From assembly GCA_964614575.1 (NCBI GenBank), contig CAZTLX010000036.1:1-24851 (forward strand): 24,851 nt of DNA, in the 5' to 3' direction. The position numbers were made by a program, and so were the translations under genes. The DNA comes from JBGTLW01 sp964614575 (lineage in GTDB: Bacteria > Planctomycetota > Phycisphaerae > Phycisphaerales > Phycisphaeraceae). Every line of letters begins with the position of its first letter. Within the stretch, counting starts at the first letter, position 1. Shown piece by piece: positions 15,490 to 22,823 of the stretch. Under the pieces are notes generated by a model, which had not been told where the DNA came from, did not search any database, and saw nothing but the letters and a program-made list of their open reading frames with translations.

Positions 15490-16659
15490 TTATGAGCCTG
15501 CGACCACGCTGGCCGGCAGAATCAGCCGTGGGCTCACCACCTCCACGCGGGGTGGTTCTCCCGTAGCTCGGGGTTGGGTCAACAAAAGCGAAACCAGCCT
15601 GCGCCCGATGGCCACGTTGTCCTTGTCCACCGTCGCCACCGGCGCGGTGTCTTCAAACGCCCGCTCGGGCAGCTCCTGCCAGAAGTTGTCGTAGCCGGCG
15701 ATCAGCACATCCTTCTGCGGCTCAAGGCCGAGCTTGCGCAGGGCGGCGGCGGCGATGCAGACCTGCGCATCGGAGGCGGTGAGCAGGGCGTCGAGGGCTC
15801 CATAGCGCTGGCGGTGGTCCACCAGGTAGCCGAGCATCTGCATCGTCGCGATCTCGAACTGCTCGGGGTCTGATGTGTTCTCGGCCATCCGGCCGGTGAG
15901 GATCGGTTCGAGCGGCTCGTGGCCGGCCTCCTGCATCGCGGCGCGGTAGCCGGCGAGGCGGCGCTCGACCCAGTAGCGGTTGGCTTCGTTGCGCGGCAGC
16001 AGATAGACGATGCGGTTGCGGCCGCGCTCGAGCATCAGACGCGTGAGCATCGCGGCACCCTGAGTGTGGTCGGAGATGACGCGGTCGAACGACTCGGTGC
16101 CGACCGGGTCGCCTTCGACCACGACGGGCAGCCCCGCGTCGCGGAAGCGATCGATCAGGCCCATGATGCCCGGGCTGCGGTAAGCGCCCGAACAGATGAT
16201 GATCCCGCGGAGCGGATGGGCGAGCAATTCCTCGACGGGTGCCGGCCTCTCGAGCGCCTCGGCGTGCAGCATCAGCGTGCTCATGTGCTGCTGCCGCGCC
16301 TCCTCCATCGCACCGACCTCGACGAAGCTTTCCCAGCCCGGCGCCCGGTGGCTGACATCCGTGTCCCTGCGGGCCGCGACGACGCCGATGGTGCCGGAAA
16401 GCACGCCCGTCGCCGGCTCCGGGATTGAGGCGATGCGACGGCGGTAGCCATCCTGCACGATGAGGCCCTCGCTCTCAAGCTGCTGGAGGGCTGCCCGGAT
16501 CGTGTTGCGCGCCACGCCGATGGTCTCGGCGAGCTTGCGCTCGGCGGGCAGCGAGTCGCCGACGGCCAACCCGCCGTTGCGGACCCGCTGTCGGATGGCG
16601 GCGGCTACTTGGGCCGTCGCGGATGCACGCATCACGAGGTGGGGGCTTAAAGTCGCCAT
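15490..16659 (-). CDS. GntR-type regulator with LacI-like sugar-sensing domain
   Basis: The protein has 389 residues. Residues about 10-75 form a GntR winged helix (AAAIRQRVRNGGLAVGDSLP, ERKLAETIGVARNTIR, LESEGLIV). Residues about 88-389 form a periplasmic-binding-protein-like sensor of the LacI/GalR type (GTIGVVAARRD, RVISDHTQGAAMLTRLMLER, DVLIAGYDNFW, ATVDKDNVAIGRRLVSLLL). The combination is that of AraR-like sugar repressors. It is the first gene of the row that runs through PEP-CTERM, pseudopilin, glycosidase and exb genes, so it is probably a local repressor released by a sugar from the target polysaccharide. A promoter with very short leader lies just upstream, with two TCAACAA repeats that might be its own sites. 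Confidence 0.92.
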   Translation of the reverse strand: MATLSPHLVMRASATAQVAAAIRQRVRNGGLAVGDSLPAERKLAETIGVARNTIRAALQQLESEGLIVQDGYRRRIASIPEPATGVLSGTIGVVAARRDTDVSHRAPGWESFVEVGAMEEARQQHMSTLMLHAEALERPAPVEELLAHPLRGIIICSGAYRSPGIMGLIDRFRDAGLPVVVEGDPVGTESFDRVISDHTQGAAMLTRLMLERGRNRIVYLLPRNEANRYWVERRLAGYRAAMQEAGHEPLEPILTGRMAENTSDPEQFEIATMQMLGYLVDHRQRYGALDALLTASDAQVCIAAAALRKLGLEPQKDVLIAGYDNFWQELPERAFEDTAPVATVDKDNVAIGRRLVSLLLTQPRATGEPPRVEVVSPRLILPASVVAGS

Positions 16660-16663
16660 TGGT

Positions 16664-16702
16664 TCAACAAGAGTACCACAATCCGGGTCCTTGCGTCAAC
16701 AA
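16664..16702 (-). promoter_or_regulatory. Candidate sigma-70-type promoter and direct repeats for the GntR/LacI-type regulator
   Basis: On the minus strand TTGACG (16699-16694) is a good -35 box. An 18-base spacer leads to TACTCT (16675-16670), a weak -10 box preceded by TGTGG. Transcription would start about 4 bases before the ATG, so the message would be almost leaderless, which fits the absence of a ribosome-binding site. TCAACAA occurs twice on the plus strand (16664-16670 and 16696-16702), 32 bases apart, overlapping both boxes. The repeats could be regulator contacts. Confidence 0.4.
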
Positions 16703-16739
16703 AATCATCGAGATCAGACGCATAATTCGCAAAACACGT

Positions 16740-17149
16740 GATTTTAAGCCGAAATACCCTGCTGCGTCCGCGAGAAGCCCGTCCCCATGAATTTGGTACC
16801 TTTATTGAGCCAAATGCGGGGTTGGTGAGGTTGAGGCCGCCTTAGCGTGGGTCTGAGCCTCGCCCGGTCGCGGGGCTGCCGCAGGAGCCGGCCGGGGAGG
16901 AGGCAAAGGAGTAGGCCTGCGCCGTCCCCGGCCCGGTCCCGCAAGTGCGACTGCTCAAAACGCTTGACCGCGGGCGCCAAGTACCGACAAGGGCACAATT
17001 CGTCCTCCCCGATCATGCCGCGCCCCCACGCCGCCAATCTTGGCCGGGCGGCTGGGTGGAGTTGATGCGGTCGGTGATCGCCGGCGTCGAACATCAGACG
17101 CAGCGATCGGCGGGCCTGGAACAGCCACCGCCGCAGTGCCCACGGCAAC
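16740..17149. other. Stretch without a recognisable gene
   Basis: The minus strand stays open in more than one frame, but none of the translations resembles a known family: they are rich in R, P and A without domain-like patterning. Because a decayed UroD-like 5' end precedes it, the DNA may be a degraded gene body. An imperfect inverted repeat with arms ATTTGG/CCAAAT lies at 16791-16815, containing TTGGTACC. No RNA gene or repeat array is seen. Confidence 0.5.
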
Positions 17150-17393
17150 ATCAATGAGCCGCGCCAGCGGGTGAAGCCGCCCGAGGGCTTGGCCGATCGC
17201 CTGCCCGTCCGCCGCCGCCCAACGTCACATCTCGCCCGAGCCACGCACCGGTGTCCCAGCGCGTGAGATGTTCGGGCAACCGCTGCGCGTGCCACGCGGG
17301 GATCGTCACGTCCAAATAGTTGAAGTCGTAGAGCGGCGGCCGATCGATCGGCTGATCGTGCATCTAAGCGGTGAAGCGCTGGCGGTCGTTCAT
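17150..17393 (-). pseudogene. Decayed 5' end of a UroD/MtaA-like gene
   Basis: From ATG 17393 the frame reads MNDRQRFTA, then TAG (17366-17364), then MHDQPIDRPPLYDFNYLDVT followed by IPAWHAQRLPEHLT and AWLG. Read through the TAG, this matches the typical beginning of UroD-like proteins: a short R-x-RF-x-A helix, a P-x-DRPP turn, and then W/H-rich sequence. Homology fades after about residue 60, and the frame ends near 17151. The in-frame stop and the missing barrel make it a pseudogene. It follows two intact UroD-like genes in the same orientation and was probably a third member of that operon. Confidence 0.55.
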
Positions 17394-17466
17394 GGCGTTC
17401 CCCCCGCGGTATCGCCCGCGCGTCCGCCGTCCGTAGACACATGTATCTGATTGATGGACAAGCCGA

Positions 17467-18513
17467 TCACGCGCCCACCGCCAGCGCGTGCGCCGCTTCG
17501 TACATTGCGACGACGTTCTGCGGTGGGGTATTGGGTTGGATGTTGTGGCACGGGGCGCAGACCCAACGGGCCTCGGACATCACCCCCGCCACCCACGTCA
17601 CCTGATCGCGCACCTCATCCGGCGTGCCGAAGGGCAGCGTGTGCTGGTTGTCGATCCCGCCGTGGAACACAACATCCCGCCCGAAGTCGCGGACCAGTTC
17701 GGGCAGTTCCATGCCGGGGCAGCGCCATTGCAGCGGGTTGAGGATGTCGATACCGACCCGCTCGATCAGATGCGGCAGGAACGATCGCATCACGCCGTCG
17801 GAGTGGTAGAACACGGCGGCCCCGTGGTCGCGGGCGAGCTGGGCCATGCGCGCCTGGTTGGGCATCAGGAACCGTTCATAGGCCTTGAGCGAGAACAGCG
17901 GGCCGTGCTGGCCGCCGAGGTCTTCCGCCAGGTAAAAAAGATCGATCCGCCCGCCGCCGGCTTCGAGGAGACGGCGGTTGACCTCTTCATGAAAGGCGAA
18001 GATATGCGTCAGCGCCGCCTCGGCGATCTCGGGGTCGGCGATCAGGTCCATGTAGGCCTGCTCCATGCCGCGCATCGAGCAGTACAGAAGGAACGGTTCA
18101 TACGCCCCGCCACGAACGATCAGGTCGTCTCCCATCTCCGCCAGGTGGCTGGGGATATGACTCACGTCGTACCATTCCGGCCGCGGCCAGGGGTACGCTT
18201 CGATCTCCGCCACGGTTTGCGCCCCGGCCAGCGGCGACTCGGCGGTCTCGGAGTACTCTCCGGCCCCGTAAGAGACCTGTTTGTATTTCACGCCCCACAC
18301 GCTGGTGTCTGCCGGCAGCGGCGGGCCGACATAACGTGCCCCCACCGACCGCACCGTGTCGATGCTCAGCGTATCCCACACCGCTTCGTTGCTCGCCACC
18401 CCCAGGTGATCGCGCAGCTTCGCCGACATCTCCGAAGTCGCCCAGATATCCGTCGCGATGCGGTCCCGCGGCTCACCCGCCAGCGTCGCCCGCCATCTCT
18501 GTCGAGGGGTCAT
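17467..18513 (-). CDS. UroD/MtaA-like protein, second copy (probable methyltransferase-family)
   Basis: ATG 18513 is chosen because GGAG lies 8 bases upstream; the in-frame ATG 18543 would overlap the previous gene. The product has 348 residues, close to UroD and MtaA length. It opens with MTPRQRWRATLAGEPRDRIA, the family's usual N-terminus. Other family features are MRGMEQAYMDLIADPEIAEA, LAEDLGGQHGPLFS and VFYHSDGVMRSFLPHLIERV. At the position of the zinc-binding H-x-C of MtaA it has H237-S-D239-G, so the canonical cysteine is replaced. The end has WVCAPCHNIQPNTPPQNVVA. The family includes corrinoid:thiol methyltransferases and O-demethylation proteins; true haem-pathway UroD is unlikely given the context. 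It is the last intact gene of the mta-type operon, 13 bases after its neighbour. Confidence 0.87.
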   Translation of the reverse strand: MTPRQRWRATLAGEPRDRIATDIWATSEMSAKLRDHLGVASNEAVWDTLSIDTVRSVGARYVGPPLPADTSVWGVKYKQVSYGAGEYSETAESPLAGAQTVAEIEAYPWPRPEWYDVSHIPSHLAEMGDDLIVRGGAYEPFLLYCSMRGMEQAYMDLIADPEIAEAALTHIFAFHEEVNRRLLEAGGGRIDLFYLAEDLGGQHGPLFSLKAYERFLMPNQARMAQLARDHGAAVFYHSDGVMRSFLPHLIERVGIDILNPLQWRCPGMELPELVRDFGRDVVFHGGIDNQHTLPFGTPDEVRDQVTWVAGVMSEARWVCAPCHNIQPNTPPQNVVAMYEAAHALAVGA

Positions 18514-18526
18514 CGTGTCGTCTCCA

Positions 18527-19606
18527 TTATTCATACCGCCCATAGCGATTCACCAGTCCGATGATGTATTGATACGTCTCCCAGCTCACGCTCGGCGGGA
18601 CGGAGTGGTCGGAGTGGTAGGCGTAGCCGCGGGTGGCTTTGCCGGCTTCGAGCTTGGTGCGGACTTCGTGCTCGATCTTCTCGCGGTCGTTGGTGGCCAT
18701 GACCATGATGTCGATGTTGCCGAAGAACGCGAGGCGGTCGCCATACTTCGGGCACAGCTTGCGGACGTCCATGTTGGCCTTGGCTTCGAGGGGTTGGAGG
18801 CAGTCGAAGCCGGCGTCGAGGTAAAGGTCGATCACGCCGTTGACATCGCCATCGGTGTGGTAGATGAACTTCATGCCGTGGGCGTGGGCGAAGTCGGCCA
18901 GGCGTTTGTGCTGCGGCCAGATCAGCTCGCGATACATCGCGGGCGAGCAGAAGGTGGCGTGGTTGTAGGCCATGTCGCCGTAGGTCCACAGCCCATCGAA
19001 GTGCATACCGGCATCCAGGCAGTGCTGGTAGTCGGCCAGGATGCGGTCGGTGTAGGTTTTGGCGATATCGACGATCCATTCCGGCTCAAGCGCCATGGCG
19101 TAAGCCGTCGCTTCGTCACCGATCAGCGCGCGGGTGATTTCGAAGGGTTCGACCCCGGTCAGGTGCAGCCACCGCCTGCTCTGGATCCCGCTGCGGTATG
19201 ACGCCTGCAAAGCCTCGGGGTTCACCTGGCAACCGCGCTCCAGAAACATCGGCTTGCACGTCTGCTCCCACTTCGCACGGCTGTCACACTCGAACCGGAT
19301 GTGTTCCGGGGTGCCCATGCGTGCTTTCCACCACCGCGCGACGCGGCCGTGGATATCACGCTTCACCCGCGTGTGTTCGTCCTCTTCGAGGACGACTTCA
19401 TCCGGATAGATGCCCGGCCAGGACCAGCCGACGCCGTGGAAATCGCCGTCGATGAAGTCGATCAGTGAGCCGGTAAAGCCTTCACGCCGCCAGCGCTCGA
19501 GCGTATCGGACCACACGGATTCGTGCCGGGGCACACGATCCTGATCCCGGCGGTCAAACATGCGGTTTACGCGGTCGCGTCCGGTCAGTTGTGTCGTTGT
19601 GGTCAT
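18527..19606 (-). CDS. UroD/MtaA-like protein, first copy (probable methyltransferase-family)
   Basis: The protein has 359 residues. The N-terminus TGRDRVNRMFDRRDQDRVPR and later EPEWIVDIAKTYTDRILADY, LWTYGDMAYNHATFCSPAMY and KFIYHTDGDVNGVIDLYLDA place it in the UroD superfamily. The metal-site segment reads H250-T-D252-G rather than the H-x-C of MtaA. The C-terminal cysteine of MtaA is also not evident; YAYHSDHSVPPSVSWETY occupies that region. It differs widely from the second copy downstream, so the two are not a recent duplication. It begins 3 bases after the homocysteine-methyltransferase-family gene, so the two are probably translated together. It may pass methyl groups between the corrinoid protein and an unknown acceptor, or take them from a methoxylated substrate. 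Confidence 0.87.
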   Translation of the reverse strand: MTTTTQLTGRDRVNRMFDRRDQDRVPRHESVWSDTLERWRREGFTGSLIDFIDGDFHGVGWSWPGIYPDEVVLEEDEHTRVKRDIHGRVARWWKARMGTPEHIRFECDSRAKWEQTCKPMFLERGCQVNPEALQASYRSGIQSRRWLHLTGVEPFEITRALIGDEATAYAMALEPEWIVDIAKTYTDRILADYQHCLDAGMHFDGLWTYGDMAYNHATFCSPAMYRELIWPQHKRLADFAHAHGMKFIYHTDGDVNGVIDLYLDAGFDCLQPLEAKANMDVRKLCPKYGDRLAFFGNIDIMVMATNDREKIEHEVRTKLEAGKATRGYAYHSDHSVPPSVSWETYQYIIGLVNRYGRYE

Positions 19607-19609
19607 GGC

Positions 19610-20533
19610 TCAGGCTCTTGGCAGCGCGTCAGCCATCGCCGCGAGGTGGGTGGGGTTGGTGCCGCAGCAGCCGCCGATGATCCGCACGCCGCGACTGATA
19701 AGCCCGCGGGCAACGTCGGCCATCGCTTCGGGGGTCGCGCGGTAGCTCAGCCGGCCGTCGATCGTTTGCGGGGTGCCGGCGTTGGGCTGGACGATCACCG
19801 GCGCTTCCCCCGCGGCGGCGACCAGTTCCTCGGCCAGTTCAAGGTATTCGTCCAGCGACAGATTCGTGCCGCAGTTCGCGCCGACCAGGTCGGCACCGGC
19901 GTCGAGCGCGCGAGCCACGGCGTCGCGCACCGGCGTGCCCATCATGGTGGTAAACACGTTGCCGTGACGCTCGTAGGCACACGTCACCGCGACGGGCCAA
20001 TCCGCGACCCGTCGGGCCGCGGCGATCGCGACCTCAAACTCCGCCGGGTCGCTCATCGTCTCGATCCACGCCACCTCTGCGCCGCCGGCACGAAGCGCGG
20101 CCAACTGCTCCGTGAAAATCGCGTCGAGTTGGTCGGCGGTCATCTCACCCAACGGTTCGAGGAAACCGCCGAACGGCCCGACATTGCCCGCGACCCAGCA
20201 CGGCTGCTCCGCGTCGCCGCACGCGTCCGCGACCTCGCGCGCCAGTTCGGCACCGCGTCGATTGAGTGCCGAAACCTGATCCGTTAAGCCATGCGCCGCC
20301 AGCGCGGGGCGACCGCCTTGGAACGTGTTGGTCGTCAGGATGCGGCACCCCGTGTCCGTGTAGGCCTGATGAATCGCGCGGACCGCCTCGCCATGGGTCT
20401 GGTTCCACGCCACCCCACAGTCGCCGACCGCCAGACCCGCGGCGATCAGCGAGCTGCCCATGCCGCCATCGGCGAGGATCACCGCGGTGTTGACGGCAGA
20501 CCGCAGATCGGGGATTCGGGTCGCTTTGGACAT
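19610..20533 (-). CDS. Homocysteine S-methyltransferase-family protein
   Basis: The protein has 307 residues, the length of the isolated homocysteine-binding barrel found in MetH module 1, BHMT and MmuM. ILADGGMGSSLIAAGL is the family N-terminus, and TTNTFQGGRPAL the usual second motif. The zinc triad is complete: C221 in GANCGTN, and C289-C290 in IIGGCCGTNPTHL. It probably makes a thiolate of homocysteine or a related thiol that accepts a methyl group. Its place directly after mtaB suggests the methyl donor is methyl-corrinoid on the MtaC-like protein, which would give methionine. This is inferred; a methyl-THF route or another thiol is possible. It begins 21 bases after the mtaB-like stop. 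Confidence 0.9.
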   Translation of the reverse strand: MSKATRIPDLRSAVNTAVILADGGMGSSLIAAGLAVGDCGVAWNQTHGEAVRAIHQAYTDTGCRILTTNTFQGGRPALAAHGLTDQVSALNRRGAELAREVADACGDAEQPCWVAGNVGPFGGFLEPLGEMTADQLDAIFTEQLAALRAGGAEVAWIETMSDPAEFEVAIAAARRVADWPVAVTCAYERHGNVFTTMMGTPVRDAVARALDAGADLVGANCGTNLSLDEYLELAEELVAAAGEAPVIVQPNAGTPQTIDGRLSYRATPEAMADVARGLISRGVRIIGGCCGTNPTHLAAMADALPRA

Positions 20534-20554
20534 AGGGGCCCAACGATCAGGGTG

Positions 20555-21952
20555 TCAGATCGCGACCACCGAGGCGATGTCGTATTGCGTCAGGTCGCAC
20601 ACGGCCGGGTCGGTCAACGCGGACTGCTCGTCGATGAACACGCCCCCATTTTCGGGCATCGCATCCAACGACTGGTCCATCAGGTCCAGGTACACCGCCT
20701 CGCGCTCGGGCAGCTTGAGCATGCCCCCGGTCTGTGCCTCGCGGATGAGCGTGACCGCTTCCCGTGCGACCGCTTTGCCCGCGGCGTATGGGTCGGCCGC
20801 CGAAACGATCGCGCGGCCCAGACGAACCGCCGATGCCGGGCTCAGCACCACGGCCTGCGGGTCGTGCGCCACGTCGCCGGCGACCAGCCAGTCACGCAGC
20901 GTGCGCGCCGCATCCGGGCCGTCGGCCGCGGCACGGTTCATCAGCCGGCAGTCGTACGCCAGCGATTCGAGGAAGCAGGTCGGCGCCATGCCGCCCAGCA
21001 GCTTGATGTTCTGCACCGACTCGTTGGACCAAGTGTCCGCGGCGGCGGCGGCGACGTTGCCGACCGGGCTCAGGTGCGCGCACGTCGCGCTCTTGCCTTC
21101 CATCGCCATCGGGTAGCCGGTGATCGCCTTGAGGATGATGTTCTCGTAGCCGCAGTCCTTACCCGGCCCGACCGCGCCGCACTCGTAGGCGACCAGCGAG
21201 CGCACGGCGGTGACCGCACGCACCACGGCGGCGAAGGTGCGCGGGATCATCTTCTGCTCGGCGAGCACCATCGCGGTGTTGCCGAATCCGCAGGCCGTGT
21301 CCCCCGCGGCATGCACGCCGCGTGCGGCCGCGATCTTGGCGATCCTGGTCCACAGATACCGCATGTCCGCCACGCCCAGCACGCACAGCGAGAAGATCAC
21401 CCGCGGCAGGTCGCACATCGTCAGCGCCTCGTCGTGCAATTCCTTACCACCGACTGACTCGATGCTCAATAGCTCCGCGCCCGCTTCCGCCGCGCGGTCG
21501 AACAGCTCGAACATCGCGTCGTGGAAGCGGCCGTCACGGAGCCGCGGCGGGCGGATGAACTCGCGGTTGTCGTTGGGCGTGACCCGCAAAACCCCCGGCA
21601 GGCCGTGTTGATCTGAGGCCTCGGCCAATCCGTCGAGCAGGATGCGCACCACGCGCATGCCCCAATCGGGGAACTCGGTCATCGGCGGCAGGGTCTCGAA
21701 CTCCACGACCAGGCCGGGCACCGCCAGCTCGGCGGCCCGCTGCGTCGCGCCGTGGATGATCTGCCGGTAATGCGCATCAATCTGATCGAGCGTGCTCTCT
21801 TCGACGGGGATCGACGGGAGCGTGAAGTTCAGCTCGGGGTACACCGTCCCGCCGCCGAGCACCATGCCGCGGCGGGTGGTCAGCGGATGCGGTGCTCTAC
21901 CGAAGAGCAGACCGTCGGGATGATCGATGGCGAGGGAGGTGTAGCGGGGCAT
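20555..21952 (-). CDS. mtaB: MtaB-like methanol:corrinoid methyltransferase
   Basis: The product has 465 residues from ATG 21952; an upstream in-frame TTG (21967) is less likely. Length and sequence fit MtaB, the zinc enzyme that moves the methyl of methanol to the corrinoid of MtaC. PLTTRRGMVLGGGTVYPELN begins the protein. Candidate zinc ligands are E165 (LLSIESVGG), C221 (GDTACGFGNTAM) and C267 (GKDCGYENIILK); from memory the Methanosarcina enzyme uses E164, C220 and C269. AMEGKSATCAHLSPVGNVAA and SNESVQNIKLLGGMAP are also typical. It follows the mtaC-like gene, the partner order expected for this system. Methanol as substrate is likely but not certain, since homologues in bacteria may use other small methoxy compounds. 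Confidence 0.9.
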   Translation of the reverse strand: MPRYTSLAIDHPDGLLFGRAPHPLTTRRGMVLGGGTVYPELNFTLPSIPVEESTLDQIDAHYRQIIHGATQRAAELAVPGLVVEFETLPPMTEFPDWGMRVVRILLDGLAEASDQHGLPGVLRVTPNDNREFIRPPRLRDGRFHDAMFELFDRAAEAGAELLSIESVGGKELHDEALTMCDLPRVIFSLCVLGVADMRYLWTRIAKIAAARGVHAAGDTACGFGNTAMVLAEQKMIPRTFAAVVRAVTAVRSLVAYECGAVGPGKDCGYENIILKAITGYPMAMEGKSATCAHLSPVGNVAAAAADTWSNESVQNIKLLGGMAPTCFLESLAYDCRLMNRAAADGPDAARTLRDWLVAGDVAHDPQAVVLSPASAVRLGRAIVSAADPYAAGKAVAREAVTLIREAQTGGMLKLPEREAVYLDLMDQSLDAMPENGGVFIDEQSALTDPAVCDLTQYDIASVVAI

Positions 21953-21992
21953 GGTGGTCGCTTTCAATAAGAGGCAGTCGCGGCTCGTTGAT

Positions 21993-22631
21993 TTACGCGC
22001 TGGCCGCCAGCAGCTCGCGGACCTTGTCGACGGCCGAGGCGGCGTCGGCCGCGAAGCCGTCGGCGCCGATCTCGGCGGCGAAGCTGTCGGTGATCGGCGC
22101 GCCGCCGATGACGATCTTGACGCCGGGCAGCGCCGCGTTGCGGATCGCGTCGACGGTGTTCTTCATCGCGGGCATGGTGGTCGTGAGCAGGGCCGAGAGC
22201 CCGATGACCTGCGCGCTGTGTTCCTTGGCGGCGGCGACGAAGCGCTCGGCCGGGACGTTGGTGCCCAGGTCGATGACGTTGAAGTTCGCGCCCTTCCACA
22301 TCATGGCGACCAGGTTCTTGCCGATGTCGTGCAGGTCGCCCTGCACCGTGCCGATGACGGCGGTGGCGACGGGCTTGTGCCCGCCCTTGACCAGCTCTGG
22401 CTCGAGGATGGCCAACGCCTCTTTCATCGCTCGCGCGGCGATGAGCATCTCCGGCACGAAGACCTCGTTGCGTTTGAACTTGTCGCCGATGTCATCCATC
22501 CCGACAACCATCGCGTCGAGGATCTGCTCGGGACCGACGCCCTCGGCCAGCGCGGCACCGGTCAGGGCCTTGGCGGTGTTGCGGTCGCCCTTCTTGACGG
22601 CTTCGGTGAGTTGAGTCAGGTCGGTGGGCAT
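21993..22631 (-). CDS. mtaC: MtaC-like corrinoid (B12-binding) protein
   Basis: The product has 212 residues from ATG 22631 (GGAG 7 bases upstream). An open frame extends further upstream to 22730, but has no ribosome-binding site. Residues 1 to about 85 form the helical cap domain (LTEAVKKGDRNTA, GVGPEQILDAMVVGMDDIGD, EVFVPEMLIAARAM). Residues about 88-212 form the Rossmann-like B12 domain with D99-L-H101-D-I-G104, giving H101 as the lower cobalt ligand, plus GLSALLTTTM and IVIGGAPIT. This is the architecture of MtaC/MtbC/MttC proteins and of MetH modules. It is the first gene of the operon and would carry the methyl group from MtaB to the next enzyme. No reductive activase for the corrinoid is encoded in this window. 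Confidence 0.93.
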   Translation of the reverse strand: MPTDLTQLTEAVKKGDRNTAKALTGAALAEGVGPEQILDAMVVGMDDIGDKFKRNEVFVPEMLIAARAMKEALAILEPELVKGGHKPVATAVIGTVQGDLHDIGKNLVAMMWKGANFNVIDLGTNVPAERFVAAAKEHSAQVIGLSALLTTTMPAMKNTVDAIRNAALPGVKIVIGGAPITDSFAAEIGADGFAADAASAVDKVRELLAASA

Positions 22632-22823
22632 GGCGTGGCTCCGTGGTTTGCGGTCCGGCCGGTCGCGCCCATCGGGGCCGACCGACCACACCGCCAATCT
22701 ACCCCCGCGGTCGGCAAAGCCAAGCCCCATCTGCGATCAAATAATGGTAAAATCATGCTCGCATGACTGAAATACGCGCCGACATGCCCGTTATTGTCGA
22801 ATTATTGCTGGCAGGATGGTGTT
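22632..22823 (-). promoter_or_regulatory. Upstream region of the mtaC-mtaB operon with a candidate operator
   Basis: The 192-base gap between the AraC-type gene and mtaC has an AT-richer core at about 22736-22810. TCATGC-TC-GCATGA (22753-22766) is an inverted repeat with 6-bp arms. TTATTG occurs twice, 11 bases apart (22791-22796 and 22802-22807), one helical turn as expected for two contacts of one AraC-type protein. Each element alone could arise by chance. No B12 riboswitch was recognised. Confidence 0.4.

Noticed and set aside
4335..16801. TTGGTAC occurring in several places (4335, 5085, 5819, 16794) as a shared regulator site
   Set aside because: About three copies of a 7-mer are expected by chance in this length, one is inside a coding region, and only the copy at 5085 is a full palindrome.
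17364..17366. In-frame TAG read as pyrrolysine, given the nearby methyltransferase genes
   Set aside because: Pyrrolysine occurs in the barrel of methylamine methyltransferases, not at residue 10 of a UroD-like protein, and the frame decays soon after; no pyl genes are seen in the window.
21953..21967. Longer N-terminus for the MtaB-like protein from TTG 21967
   Set aside because: There is no ribosome-binding site for the TTG, and the ATG at 21952 gives candidate zinc ligands at positions close to the known MtaB numbering.
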